64,000 nucleotides of DNA from Thermococcus sp. EP1 (GTDB lineage Archaea; Methanobacteriota_B; Thermococci; Thermococcales; Thermococcaceae): the NCBI RefSeq assembly GCF_001317345.1, contig NZ_JXCG01000006.1, positions 1 to 64,000 of the forward strand, written 5' to 3'. Made by a program: the position numbers and the translations under genes. The notes beneath the pieces were generated by a model that worked only from the letters and a program-made list of their open reading frames with translations, was not told the origin of the DNA and ran no database searches. Shown one piece after another: positions 18,084-26,801 of this stretch; the first letter of the stretch is position 1; each line of letters starts with the position of its first letter.

Positions 18084-19793
18084 ATGGCAAGAGAAAAAGC
18101 CAGCATATTTATCCAAGCTGATTTGGATATGAAGAGGTATGCAAGAAAAGTATTATTGCCCAGCATAGCTGGGAGTGTCATTCTTTTCATAGTTTTCTCA
18201 CTTGTTCCCAGATTTGTTACAATTTCACGGGTAATTCGAATTGCTCTTTATGCGATTCCCATTCTTCCTCTAGTTTACGCAATCATGCACCCTTACTCAA
18301 TGGCAAGTGGGAAAAAAGTAAAAATAAATTCAAAAATCCCTTATTTTGTAACCTATTTTGCGGTACTTTCCACTAGTGAAGTTGGAAGAAATGAACTTAT
18401 ACACACATTAGCAAAGGAGAAGGTTTTAGAGCCTATTTCAAGAGATATGGAAAAAATCTACCATTTAATAGCAAAGTTTAATCGTGGAATGCCTGAAGCG
18501 TTTAGATTTTTGGCTAAGAGAACACCAAGTAAGGTCTTCTCAGACTTTCTAGAGAGACTCGCGTACTCCTTAGATAGTGGTGTAGAGTTAAGAGAATATC
18601 TACTCCAAGAGCAGAAAATTGTGATGGATGACTACCAAACATTCTATGAAGGAGCACTTTACGACTTGGACGTCTTTAAGGAAGTTTATAGCTCTCTAAT
18701 AATTTCTGTAGTATTTATGGTGACCTTTATTATTATAGGGCCGATTATTACTGGGCAAGATCTAGTAACCCTCACAATTTTTACATTTATACTTGTTATG
18801 GTTGTGGAAATAGGGGTCTTGATTTTGATAAAACATAAAATGCCAGAAGATAATATATGGGCCCACAATGCAATGAATCCAGAACGAAAAGAGAAATTAA
18901 TACGAGCTATCCTACTCTCTATCGCTGGAACGGCCATTGTTGGAACCTTATACTTTTTTGTAATAAGAGCAAGATTTGATGTACCAATAGAAATCGCCAT
19001 TGCTTTGTTTGTGACCCCAATAGCATATATCGGATATGTACTCTCAAAAGAAGAGGAAGACATTCTGATAAAAGATGAGAACTTTCCAGCATTTATGAGA
19101 AGCTTAAGTTCGTCTCTAGCAGCAAGCGGAGTATCTATGGCATTAGTTCTGAAATATTTGAGCTCTCACGATTTTGGAAGCCTTACTAAAGATATCCGAA
19201 ACTTGAACAAAAGAATTTCCCTCAAGATAGACGATACCAAATCATGGAAATACTTCGTCTCAGAGACCGGAAGCTGGCTCATAGATATCTTCTCAGACAT
19301 CTTTAGAAAGAGCTTACACCTAGGAGCAGACCCCGATTATGTAGGAAAGGTCATTTCTAGTAACTTTGAAAGACTTCTGAGACTTAGAAGAAAAAGAAAA
19401 CAGAACGTGGCCAGTTTTAAAGGGGTTATCTACGGAGTTACTGGAGCTTTTGCCTTTTCCGTCGCGGCAGCATTTCAAGTTGCAGTTTACATGACCCACC
19501 TTTTCTCAAGTGTCCAGCTACAAGGAGAGTTCATTCAAGACATACTTTTTGTCCCAAGCCCAGAAGGACTCCAACTAACAAATTACATCCTTATCTCTAT
19601 CCTCCTAGTTCATTCCTTAATTTCAGCATTCTCAATAAAAATTGCAGATGGAGGGCACCTAGGAATAGCTCTCTATTATTTTGTTATGCTCACATGGATG
19701 TCCGCAATAGGTCTCTATCTTGGGGAGTTCATAATGGGTAAAATGATGACATTTTCAAGTATTTTACTTCCTCTACTGGGGGTGGGAACGTGA
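18084..19793 (+). CDS. flaJ: Archaellum membrane platform protein FlaJ
   Basis: A 569-residue polytopic protein of the TadC/GspF family, with clusters of membrane helices near residues 30-80, 205-260, 300-325 and 450-560 and two cytoplasmic helical domains that contact FlaI. It starts at ATG 18084 (18081 is also possible), five bases after AGGTGA that overlaps the flaI stop. Its stop overlaps the GTG of the next gene. Confidence 0.93.
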   Translation: MAREKASIFIQADLDMKRYARKVLLPSIAGSVILFIVFSLVPRFVTISRVIRIALYAIPILPLVYAIMHPYSMASGKKVKINSKIPYFVTYFAVLSTSEVGRNELIHTLAKEKVLEPISRDMEKIYHLIAKFNRGMPEAFRFLAKRTPSKVFSDFLERLAYSLDSGVELREYLLQEQKIVMDDYQTFYEGALYDLDVFKEVYSSLIISVVFMVTFIIIGPIITGQDLVTLTIFTFILVMVVEIGVLILIKHKMPEDNIWAHNAMNPERKEKLIRAILLSIAGTAIVGTLYFFVIRARFDVPIEIAIALFVTPIAYIGYVLSKEEEDILIKDENFPAFMRSLSSSLAASGVSMALVLKYLSSHDFGSLTKDIRNLNKRISLKIDDTKSWKYFVSETGSWLIDIFSDIFRKSLHLGADPDYVGKVISSNFERLLRLRRKRKQNVASFKGVIYGVTGAFAFSVAAAFQVAVYMTHLFSSVQLQGEFIQDILFVPSPEGLQLTNYILISILLVHSLISAFSIKIADGGHLGIALYYFVMLTWMSAIGLYLGEFIMGKMMTFSSILLPLLGVGT

Positions 19794-21727
19794 AAAAGTT
19801 GATCCCTCTCTTATTCTTAATAATTCTACTCCCATATGCAACTGCACATTCCATTATAACAGGATGGATAGAAATACCTTCCAGAGTTGGGATAAAAGAA
19901 TATCCCTTAGAGATCAGGGATGTTTCACCAACTGAAGGCTCTTTGCTTATTGAACTCAATAATAGAGAATACATTTTGAAACCAGAAGTGTTACTGAACA
20001 CAAGTTTCTATTCGGTTTACATGAACTCAGTATTCTTAAAAGAAAATGGAGGTTATGCTACTTTTAACATTACTTTCCCATATCTCCTAGAAAATCAAAC
20101 AGTTCTAGCAGGGGACTATGCCCTTACACTTCTCTCAGTAGAAGAAAATAGAGCAAAAATTAGACTTAGGTATAACGATATTGAAAAAGAACTCATATAT
20201 AATGGAGGTAAGATAGAATTCAATGGATTGACAGTTCAACTTTCTATAATGCCCCTTCTTTTTGACGGGTATCTTTACAAAGGAGGTACCAAATACTTTC
20301 AAGATTGGCGGATAAAATTTGAAGATTATAATATCACTGAAATCAACGGAGAACTCAAAGAATTTGCAAAGATCTCTATTAACAACAAGGAGTACTGGAT
20401 AGAAGTGGGGGGCACGTTGAAAGCCGAAGGGATTATTGTTGAAACTAAGGAGTTAGTTGGCTCAATGTACCTGAAGACAATAATAAAAATAAATGGAGCT
20501 TACGCGTCCCTCTCTATTTCTCCGAGTTTATATAAAGAGCTGGAAGAAGGCAAAGATGCTCAAATAGGGCCTTATATTGTTAAACTCGAAAAAATATTCT
20601 CTGATGGCGTCTATATATCCATTAAAAACATGTGTGGAATGACCCTTAAGAGCACGTGGATACGTTTAGGGAAAATTGGAACATTAGTATCATACGGAGG
20701 TTTGCATATAGGGGTCACTGAAGTAAGTAACATGGCTACCAAAAAAGTAGCAAAAATAATAGGGTTTTTAGACGAACAAGAAATACCAAAAGTCGGAGAA
20801 TATGCATTTGCAAATGTTTCTTTCTTAACCCCCTCGAGGGCTCTTCAATTTGAACCATTCAACAGCACTATTGTAATAAAAAACACAGGAGACATTGATT
20901 TGAAGTACATTGAAATAATCCCAAAGCTTTCTGAGGAATTCAAAATTATAAGCTCATATCCACTATATATTCCAGAACTTAAAGTAGGAGAAAAGATAGA
21001 GTTTAACGTCCGAATAGAACCAAAGAAAGGAGGGTTTCTACAACTAGGAAACATTGAAATCCAGGCAAACGTCCCATACCAACTTTCATGTGATGGTTTT
21101 GCTAGAATCTCATTTTCTTCGGAGACCCGTTGGATAAATGTGGAAAATGCAACCCCAAAATATAAACTTGTTCTAAACAGCCAAAATGGCACAGTAGGTA
21201 GTAGCACTCAACTTAACCTTACTGTTGTAAACATGGGGAACACTAAAGGGCCATTTACAATAACAATAGCATTTCCAGAACAATCTGCCATAATCGGAGA
21301 AAACATAAACCTCCAAGGAAGATTTGTTTATTTTGAAGATTCATTAAACCCCAACGAGAACAAGACGTATTCCTTACTCTTCATCCCTATCCAAGGAGGA
21401 GAATTCGAGATACTAGCAGCACTGAAAGAAGGAGAGTACATTATCAAGAATTCCACGATTGCGAAGATCTTTACTATTCCAGCACCCGTAGAAAAAGAGA
21501 GCTTTGGGAACTCTACAGGCGAAACTCCTACTTCCACTGCACCAAAAATTATTAAAGAAAACATCACAACGACAGTAACTTACACAAAAGTCCTAAATTC
21601 CACAATAACAGTATTTCCAATAAAACAGAAACTTCTTTTTGGTGGAGCTGGATTTGCAGGAGGCATGGCCTTTATACTCCTCCTTGCTTGGATTGCTGCA
21701 AAACTTGAAGAAAGGAGTAGGAGGTAA
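19790..21727 (+). CDS. Large cell-surface protein encoded at the end of the archaellum operon
   Basis: A 645-residue protein with a signal peptide (KKLIPLLFLIILLPYATA), a long beta-rich exterior rich in Asn sequons (NIT, NTS, NLT, NST), an immunoglobulin-like/CARDB-type segment around residues 355-545 and a C-terminal membrane helix (GGAGFAGGMAFILLLAWIAA) with a basic tail. It is anchored outward. It begins with GTG four bases inside flaJ (GTGA overlap) after GGGGGTGGG, so it is translated with the archaellum genes. A role in S-layer attachment or as a motor bushing is inferred from position only; I recognise no catalytic domain. Confidence 0.7.
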   Translation: MKKLIPLLFLIILLPYATAHSIITGWIEIPSRVGIKEYPLEIRDVSPTEGSLLIELNNREYILKPEVLLNTSFYSVYMNSVFLKENGGYATFNITFPYLLENQTVLAGDYALTLLSVEENRAKIRLRYNDIEKELIYNGGKIEFNGLTVQLSIMPLLFDGYLYKGGTKYFQDWRIKFEDYNITEINGELKEFAKISINNKEYWIEVGGTLKAEGIIVETKELVGSMYLKTIIKINGAYASLSISPSLYKELEEGKDAQIGPYIVKLEKIFSDGVYISIKNMCGMTLKSTWIRLGKIGTLVSYGGLHIGVTEVSNMATKKVAKIIGFLDEQEIPKVGEYAFANVSFLTPSRALQFEPFNSTIVIKNTGDIDLKYIEIIPKLSEEFKIISSYPLYIPELKVGEKIEFNVRIEPKKGGFLQLGNIEIQANVPYQLSCDGFARISFSSETRWINVENATPKYKLVLNSQNGTVGSSTQLNLTVVNMGNTKGPFTITIAFPEQSAIIGENINLQGRFVYFEDSLNPNENKTYSLLFIPIQGGEFEILAALKEGEYIIKNSTIAKIFTIPAPVEKESFGNSTGETPTSTAPKIIKENITTTVTYTKVLNSTITVFPIKQKLLFGGAGFAGGMAFILLLAWIAAKLEERSRR

Positions 21728-21732
21728 GGGAT

Positions 21733-22371
21733 ATGAAAACAGACATTATTTGGGATTCACTAAAGTTTGGAGAGACAGTGCTTTTAGAGCATGATTCCCT
21801 GATGTTCCCATACAAAGAGCTTGCTGAGTTAATAGTGTGGAGTAAAAAAAGAGGCTATACACTGGTTATTGAAGATGTCCTCGATACTCTTTACACGTAC
21901 AAGAGTCAGATGGAACTTGCAGGTATAGACTCCAAAATCTTAGATAATATAAAAGTGCTTAAAACTGGAGGGAGATTAGAAGTAGGGAACGTCATGAGAC
22001 GGTTTCAGGTTAGTGATATACTATCATTAATAAAAGAATTTGAAATGAACTATGAACATATTCTCTCCCGAATAGAACACGCAACAGTCCCCATAGTTGG
22101 ACTCGACAAACTGTTTTTACTAGCTGAATCTAAGCTAGAGATCCTAGCCCTAGTAAATACACTTGCTAGATATGCTGGAAGTAGGAAAAGAACTGCCTTT
22201 TATTTTATTAACACTGCTGTGCTAATGAATAGCATCCCCTATGTGGTTCCACTATTAGAAGAATTAGCCAGTACTGTGATCAAAATCTATAAAGACGACG
22301 AGAAAACTTTCGAAATCATGAAATCTACAAACAATAGAGTATGGAAAGCACTCCAAATGATCAAACAATAA
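21733..22371 (+). CDS. DUF257 protein (degenerate KaiC-like), end of archaellum operon
   Basis: A 212-residue soluble protein of the DUF257 type, a family known mainly from Pyrococcus and Thermococcus. The strand-turn GETVLLEHDSLMFPYKELAELIVW sits where a RecA/KaiC protein has its P-loop, but no Walker A remains, and GYTLVIEDVLDTLYTY follows as the next strand. It lies five bases after the surface protein. A paralogue lies at 49092. Function unknown; a partner or decoy for FlaH-like KaiC proteins is possible. It overlaps the convergent permease by 11 bases. Confidence 0.75.
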   Translation: MKTDIIWDSLKFGETVLLEHDSLMFPYKELAELIVWSKKRGYTLVIEDVLDTLYTYKSQMELAGIDSKILDNIKVLKTGGRLEVGNVMRRFQVSDILSLIKEFEMNYEHILSRIEHATVPIVGLDKLFLLAESKLEILALVNTLARYAGSRKRTAFYFINTAVLMNSIPYVVPLLEELASTVIKIYKDDEKTFEIMKSTNNRVWKALQMIKQ

Positions 22372-23236
22372 CTCTAAAGACTAGAAAGAGTATTAAAACC
22401 ATCAAAGTCAAGACAATTGTAACTCCTATGCCCTCTTCTTCCCTAAGCCCATAATGGGCTAAAATTGCATTGGCTATTATGGCTGGAGGCATTGTAGCCT
22501 CTACAAGAACTGCATAAAATATCTCAGATGGTGCTTTTAAAGTCAAGAAGACAAATATAAATGGAATGAATGTTCTAAACGTGCTAACTTCGAGTAACTT
22601 CCTTAATTCAAATTTCTGGAGGTTTACTCGAGACCCAAAGTATATCAAGATAATCGGAATACTCCACCAGCCAACTTGATTCATGACTGTTAAGATAGTA
22701 GTAGGCAATTTAATATCTAAAAATACAAAACCAAGAGCCAAAAGGTTGGCACTTGTAGGAGGGAATTTTAACGCTCTTAAGAGACTTTCCTTTAATGAGG
22801 CTTTTCCACTAGAGTAGTGAGCCGCCAGAAATGTAGCAAGAGGGATAATTATCAATGTATGGATACTAGCATAAAGTACTACTGGAGTTAGATCATCCAG
22901 AAACAAACTAGCTATCGGGAACCCCATGGCCACAGTATTTGGGTATGTGGATAGAATTATCAATGCACCTTTCCACTTGTTGTCTCTTACAAAAAATCTT
23001 GCATAAAAGTACGAAGACACCAGGTTTATAGTAATGATCAAAAATACATAAACAAAAACAAGCTTAATCCGTATGAGGTACTCCAAATCCTTTGCCGCAA
23101 CACTTGAAAAGATATAAAATGTCAAAAGTAGTTGGATGGCGATTTTATTAAGATAAACAAATAGCTTTTCTGATTTTATCACCCTCTTAAGGATAAACCC
23201 GATAATGATTAAACCAAGCATTTCGTAAATGTTCAT
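22361..23236 (-). CDS. Auxin efflux carrier (AEC) family permease
   Basis: A 291-residue membrane protein with about ten hydrophobic segments, including YPNTVAMGFPIASLFL (the characteristic AEC N-x-x-x-G/P region) and VEATMPPAIIANAILAHYG near the C-terminus. AEC proteins export organic anions such as malate, or amino-acid-like acids; the substrate here is unknown. There is no clear ribosome binding site before the ATG at 23236, which suggests a leaderless transcript. Confidence 0.82.
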   Translation of the reverse strand: MNIYEMLGLIIIGFILKRVIKSEKLFVYLNKIAIQLLLTFYIFSSVAAKDLEYLIRIKLVFVYVFLIITINLVSSYFYARFFVRDNKWKGALIILSTYPNTVAMGFPIASLFLDDLTPVVLYASIHTLIIIPLATFLAAHYSSGKASLKESLLRALKFPPTSANLLALGFVFLDIKLPTTILTVMNQVGWWSIPIILIYFGSRVNLQKFELRKLLEVSTFRTFIPFIFVFLTLKAPSEIFYAVLVEATMPPAIIANAILAHYGLREEEGIGVTIVLTLMVLILFLVFRVIV

Positions 23237-23299
23237 GCTCTGAGATAAGAAATCAAGTTAAAGAATTTTTCGCTTTATACGTAGAGCATCCCTATAAGA

Positions 23300-23644
23300 C
23301 TACCCTTTAAGCCATACACTGTCTTCTCCATAATACTCCAACTTTACTACAAAGAGCCTAAAGGGCTCGTTTTTATCATTTACAACCCAATGAATTGTTT
23401 TGGGTTTCACTAGATAAATATCACCAGCTCTTGCACTGTATTCTCGTTCTCCTATGCCCAGCCTTGCCTCACCACTTATGATGTAAAAGAGCTCATACTG
23501 CCTTTCATGATAGTGCCTAGGAACTTCTTGCTTAGGCTTAATCTCCACTATCTGAGCAAAACTTCCTTCCGGAAGTTCCCCTTCAAAGAGAGGCATTTTC
23601 TTGTAACTTCCTCTATCTATAAGTTTTCCAATCTCACCTTTCAT
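23300..23644 (-). CDS. Cupin-domain protein
   Basis: A 114-residue single cupin. Motif 1 is VPRHYHERQYELFYIISGEA, with metal ligands His-His-Glu, and motif 2 is GDIYLVKPKTIHWV, with the last His. It may be a small sugar or organic-acid binding or isomerising enzyme; the substrate is unknown. It shares a short divergent promoter with the carbamoyltransferase gene. Confidence 0.78.
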   Translation of the reverse strand: MKGEIGKLIDRGSYKKMPLFEGELPEGSFAQIVEIKPKQEVPRHYHERQYELFYIISGEARLGIGEREYSARAGDIYLVKPKTIHWVVNDKNEPFRLFVVKLEYYGEDSVWLKG

Positions 23645-23671
23645 TATTTTGTCCCCAAAATTATTCCTGAA

Positions 23672-23686
23672 GTTAGCTTTAAAAAT
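23672..23686. promoter_or_regulatory. Shared near-symmetric TATA element of two divergent genes
   Basis: AGCTTTAAAAATGCT reads as a TATA box on both strands. It is about 27 bases from the rightward ATG at 23707 and about 30 from the leftward ATG at 23644, so one element may drive a leaderless carbamoyltransferase message and a short-leader cupin message. Confidence 0.45.
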
Positions 23687-23706
23687 GCTCCTCCCAACCC
23701 TAAAAC

Positions 23707-25308
23707 ATGATTATCTTGGGGATCCATGATGGGCATGACGCAGGGGCAGTCCTTCTCAAAGGGAATACAATCTACGCAGTGAATGAAGAAAGACTCAACA
23801 GGATTAAGAAATATCGAGGATTTCCTGAGCTTAGCATAAAGAAGGTTATTGAAATGGCCCATGTGCATTCCAATGAGATCGATGCTATAGCCGTTGCTGG
23901 ACTCTTTAGAAAACATTCTAGACTACTTGAACTTGAAAGAGGATTAAAATCAATATTTGGAGACGGATTCAAAAAGAAGATCCTCTTTGTTGAACACCAC
24001 TTAGCACATGCTGCTTCAGCTTATTACACTTCTGGATGGAAAGAGGCTCTAGCCCTAAGTATAGATGCTGCCGGAGATGGACTAAGCTCTTCAATATATA
24101 TCGCCAGAAATGGAGAAATGATTAGAATAGCCCAGAGTACATATCTTGATTCTCTAGGAGATTTTTATGCATCTGTTACTGAGCTTTTGGGTTTCAAACC
24201 TATGCGGCACGAAGGAAAAATTATGAGCCTAGCAGCTTATGGAAAACCTACCTATGATCTCGCGAACATAATAGAACTTAATGAACTAAGCTTCGAAAAC
24301 AAGCTTAAGGTAGTTGGAATCGAAGCCACAAAAAAACTTGCAGAACTTTTTGACTATCCTTTCTCAAGAGCTAGAGAAATTGCCCAGCAAATGAAGAAAG
24401 GAAATCTGGAAGGAGAGATACAAAGAAAAGCAATAGAAATAGCAGCAAGTGCCCAAGCCCATCTTGAGAAAATCATCGACGAGCTTGGATTAAAACTTAC
24501 AACTTACAACTTAAAACTAGCCTATGCTGGTGGTGTTGCTCAAAACGTAAAAGCAAATGCTGTTTTAAGGGAACATTTTCCAGATCTTTGGGTTTTTCCT
24601 GCAATGGATGACTCAGGATTGGCATTTGGTGCTGCGGCTTTTATAAAGGCTCAATTTGAGCGATTGGATGGTAAATGGAAACCATTCAAATTAGAACATG
24701 TCTATTTAGGCCCAAGTTATAATGAAAATGAAATTGAAGCCTTCCTAAAGAAGAATGACATTAACTTTGAATATCAAGAAGACATCTCAGAATTCGTTGC
24801 TGAAATGCTTGTTGAAGGCAAAATCATTGGACTTTTCCAAGGAAAAATGGAGTACGGTCCAAGGGCCTTGGGAAACCGTTCTATTCTTGCAGACCCGAGA
24901 AATAAGGAAATCGTCAAGAAGCTTAATGTTGCACTAAACAGAGATGTGTTTCAACCTTTTGCTCCATCGATTCTAGAGGAGAAAATTAAGGAGTATCTCC
25001 GAAATCCATACCCAAATAAGTTTATGACAATGAGCTATGAAGCTACTGAAAAAATGAAGCTTGAGGCACCAGCAGTTGTTCATGTGGATGGTACTACACG
25101 ACCACAAACCCTTATGAAAAAAGACAATCCAACTTATTACGAGATAATAAAACATTTTGAGCAAGAAACAGGAACAGGAATAGTGTTAAACACTAGTTTC
25201 AATATGCACGGCGAACCTATAGTGTGCTCACCTAACGATGCTTTAAGAACCTTCTTCAAAGCCAAATTGGATATTCTTATTTTAGAGAACTTTGTTGTCT
25301 ATCGATGA
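23707..25308 (+). CDS. NodU/CmcH-family carbamoyltransferase
   Basis: A 533-residue protein. The N-terminal Kae1-like domain begins ILGIHDGHDAGAVLL and contains the metal-binding FVEHHLAHAASAYYTSGW and SIDAAGDGLSSS; the C-terminal domain has GPRALGNRSILADPR and VDGTTRPQT, the YrdC-like carbamoyl-adenylate part. Such enzymes transfer a carbamoyl group to a hydroxyl of a sugar or secondary metabolite; in archaea the acceptor is unknown. No HypF zinc fingers are present, so it is not a hydrogenase maturase. The ATG appears leaderless. Confidence 0.9.
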   Translation: MIILGIHDGHDAGAVLLKGNTIYAVNEERLNRIKKYRGFPELSIKKVIEMAHVHSNEIDAIAVAGLFRKHSRLLELERGLKSIFGDGFKKKILFVEHHLAHAASAYYTSGWKEALALSIDAAGDGLSSSIYIARNGEMIRIAQSTYLDSLGDFYASVTELLGFKPMRHEGKIMSLAAYGKPTYDLANIIELNELSFENKLKVVGIEATKKLAELFDYPFSRAREIAQQMKKGNLEGEIQRKAIEIAASAQAHLEKIIDELGLKLTTYNLKLAYAGGVAQNVKANAVLREHFPDLWVFPAMDDSGLAFGAAAFIKAQFERLDGKWKPFKLEHVYLGPSYNENEIEAFLKKNDINFEYQEDISEFVAEMLVEGKIIGLFQGKMEYGPRALGNRSILADPRNKEIVKKLNVALNRDVFQPFAPSILEEKIKEYLRNPYPNKFMTMSYEATEKMKLEAPAVVHVDGTTRPQTLMKKDNPTYYEIIKHFEQETGTGIVLNTSFNMHGEPIVCSPNDALRTFFKAKLDILILENFVVYR

Positions 25309-25322
25309 CCTTTTTTATTCAT
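25309..25322 (+). terminator. T-rich terminator after the carbamoyltransferase
   Basis: CCTTTTTTATTC immediately follows the stop codon. Confidence 0.4.
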
Positions 25323-25387
25323 CATTGTCAAATATTTTATGTCGGTAAAATTATAAACATCAAGGAGAAACCCTACTGGTGATGCTC

Positions 25388-26557
25388 ATGGCTCTAAGTG
25401 ATAGACTAGAGTTAGTAAACCCTTCCGAAATAAGAAAGCTTTTTGATCTTGCACAAGGGATCGAAGGAGTCATTTCTCTAGGAATAGGCGAACCTGATTT
25501 TGACACTCCAGCACATATAAAAGAGTACGCAAAGGAAGCCCTTGACAGAGGACTAACTCATTATAGTCCAAATAGTGGGATTCCTGAACTTCGGGAAGCA
25601 GTTGCAGAGAAACTCAAAAAGCATAACAAGATTAATGCTGACCCAAAGACTCAAATAATGATAACCGTTGGTACGAATCAGCAAATTTTAATGGGATTGA
25701 GCACTTTCTTAAAAGATAATGAAGAAGTCCTCATTCCCTCTCCCATGTTTGTAAGTTATGCTCCTGCCGTTATCCTGGCAGGAGGGAAACCTATTGAGGT
25801 TCCTACTTATGAGGAGAACGAATTTCGCCTAAGTGTTGATGAGCTTAAAAAATACATCACACCTAGGACAAGAGCACTCATTATAAACTCCCCAAATAAC
25901 CCTACAGGTGCAGTTTTAACAAAGAAAGACCTCGAAGAGATAGCAGATTTTGCAGTAGAACATGACTTGATAATACTTAGTGATGAAGTCTATGAGTACT
26001 TTGTTTATGATGGAGTGAAAAATTACAGCATGGCCTCCCTTAATGGGATGTTTGAAAGAACAATAACAATGAACGGTTTTTCAAAGACATTTGCCATGAC
26101 CGGATGGAGACTAGGATTTGTAGCAGCTCCTGAATGGATAATAGAAAAAATGATACGCTTCCAAATGTATAATGCAACCTGCCCAGTGACTTTCATCCAA
26201 TATGCGGCTGCTAAGGCCCTAAGAGATGAAAGAAGCTGGGAGGCTATTGAAGAAATGCGAAGAGAATACGAAAGACGAAGGAACCTTGTCTGGAAAAGAC
26301 TCAATGAAATGGGTCTCCCCACAGTAAAACCAAAGGGCGCCTTTTACATCTTTCCAAGAATCAAAGATACTGGGCTGTCAAGCAAAGAATTCAGCGAACT
26401 CATGATTAAGGAAGCAAAAGTTGTCCTAGTGCCAGGGAGTGCTTTTGGACAAGCTGGTGAAGGCTATATAAGAATAAGCTATGCCACAGCGTATGAAAAG
26501 CTTGAAGAGGCTATGGATAGAATAGAGAAAGTCCTGAAAGATAAAGAGCTCGTTTGA
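25388..26557 (+). CDS. Class I/II PLP-dependent aminotransferase
   Basis: A 389-residue fold-type I aminotransferase with the GIGEPDFDTP N-terminus, SPNNPTG, SDEVYEYFVYDG, PLP Lys233 in GFSKTFAMTGWRLGF and the C-terminal Arg of YIRISYA. It resembles the aromatic/aspartate aminotransferases of Pyrococcus, which transfer amino groups to 2-oxoglutarate in amino-acid fermentation. The ATG at 25388 follows GGTGATGCTC; the GTG and ATG upstream lie within the ribosome binding site. Confidence 0.92.
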   Translation: MALSDRLELVNPSEIRKLFDLAQGIEGVISLGIGEPDFDTPAHIKEYAKEALDRGLTHYSPNSGIPELREAVAEKLKKHNKINADPKTQIMITVGTNQQILMGLSTFLKDNEEVLIPSPMFVSYAPAVILAGGKPIEVPTYEENEFRLSVDELKKYITPRTRALIINSPNNPTGAVLTKKDLEEIADFAVEHDLIILSDEVYEYFVYDGVKNYSMASLNGMFERTITMNGFSKTFAMTGWRLGFVAAPEWIIEKMIRFQMYNATCPVTFIQYAAAKALRDERSWEAIEEMRREYERRRNLVWKRLNEMGLPTVKPKGAFYIFPRIKDTGLSSKEFSELMIKEAKVVLVPGSAFGQAGEGYIRISYATAYEKLEEAMDRIEKVLKDKELV

Positions 26558-26801
26558 GTTTTCTACATCTTTTTATCGCTTCACTCTCTATTTTAGATAT
26601 CTCCCATTCTCGTAGGAGACTTCTACCTTCAAGAAAAAGAAAGTGGATAAGCAATCAGTTAGTCATCTGGCTTCATCTATTTCCCTCACTATTTCATTCA
26701 AATACAAATGTATAAAACTCAAAAAGTTATTAATGACTAAAAATATCCTTCAAAAATTTTATTAAGTTCAAAATAACAATTTCCTATTTAGAGGTGATAA
26801 T
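26558..26801 (+). promoter_or_regulatory. Upstream region of the glycerol operon
   Basis: A 244-base AT-rich gap with no supported gene. AAAATTTTATTAAG at about 26753-26766 is the best TATA candidate, giving a leader of about 15 bases that ends in GAGGTGAT before the TTG start. No sugar-regulator motif (TATCAC-N5-GTGATA) was seen here. Confidence 0.4.

Noticed and set aside
23707-25308. Kae1/TsaD tRNA-modification protein as an alternative to carbamoyltransferase
   Set aside because: The C-terminal YrdC-like half with GPRALGNRSILADPR and the length of 533 residues fit NodU/CmcH, not Kae1.
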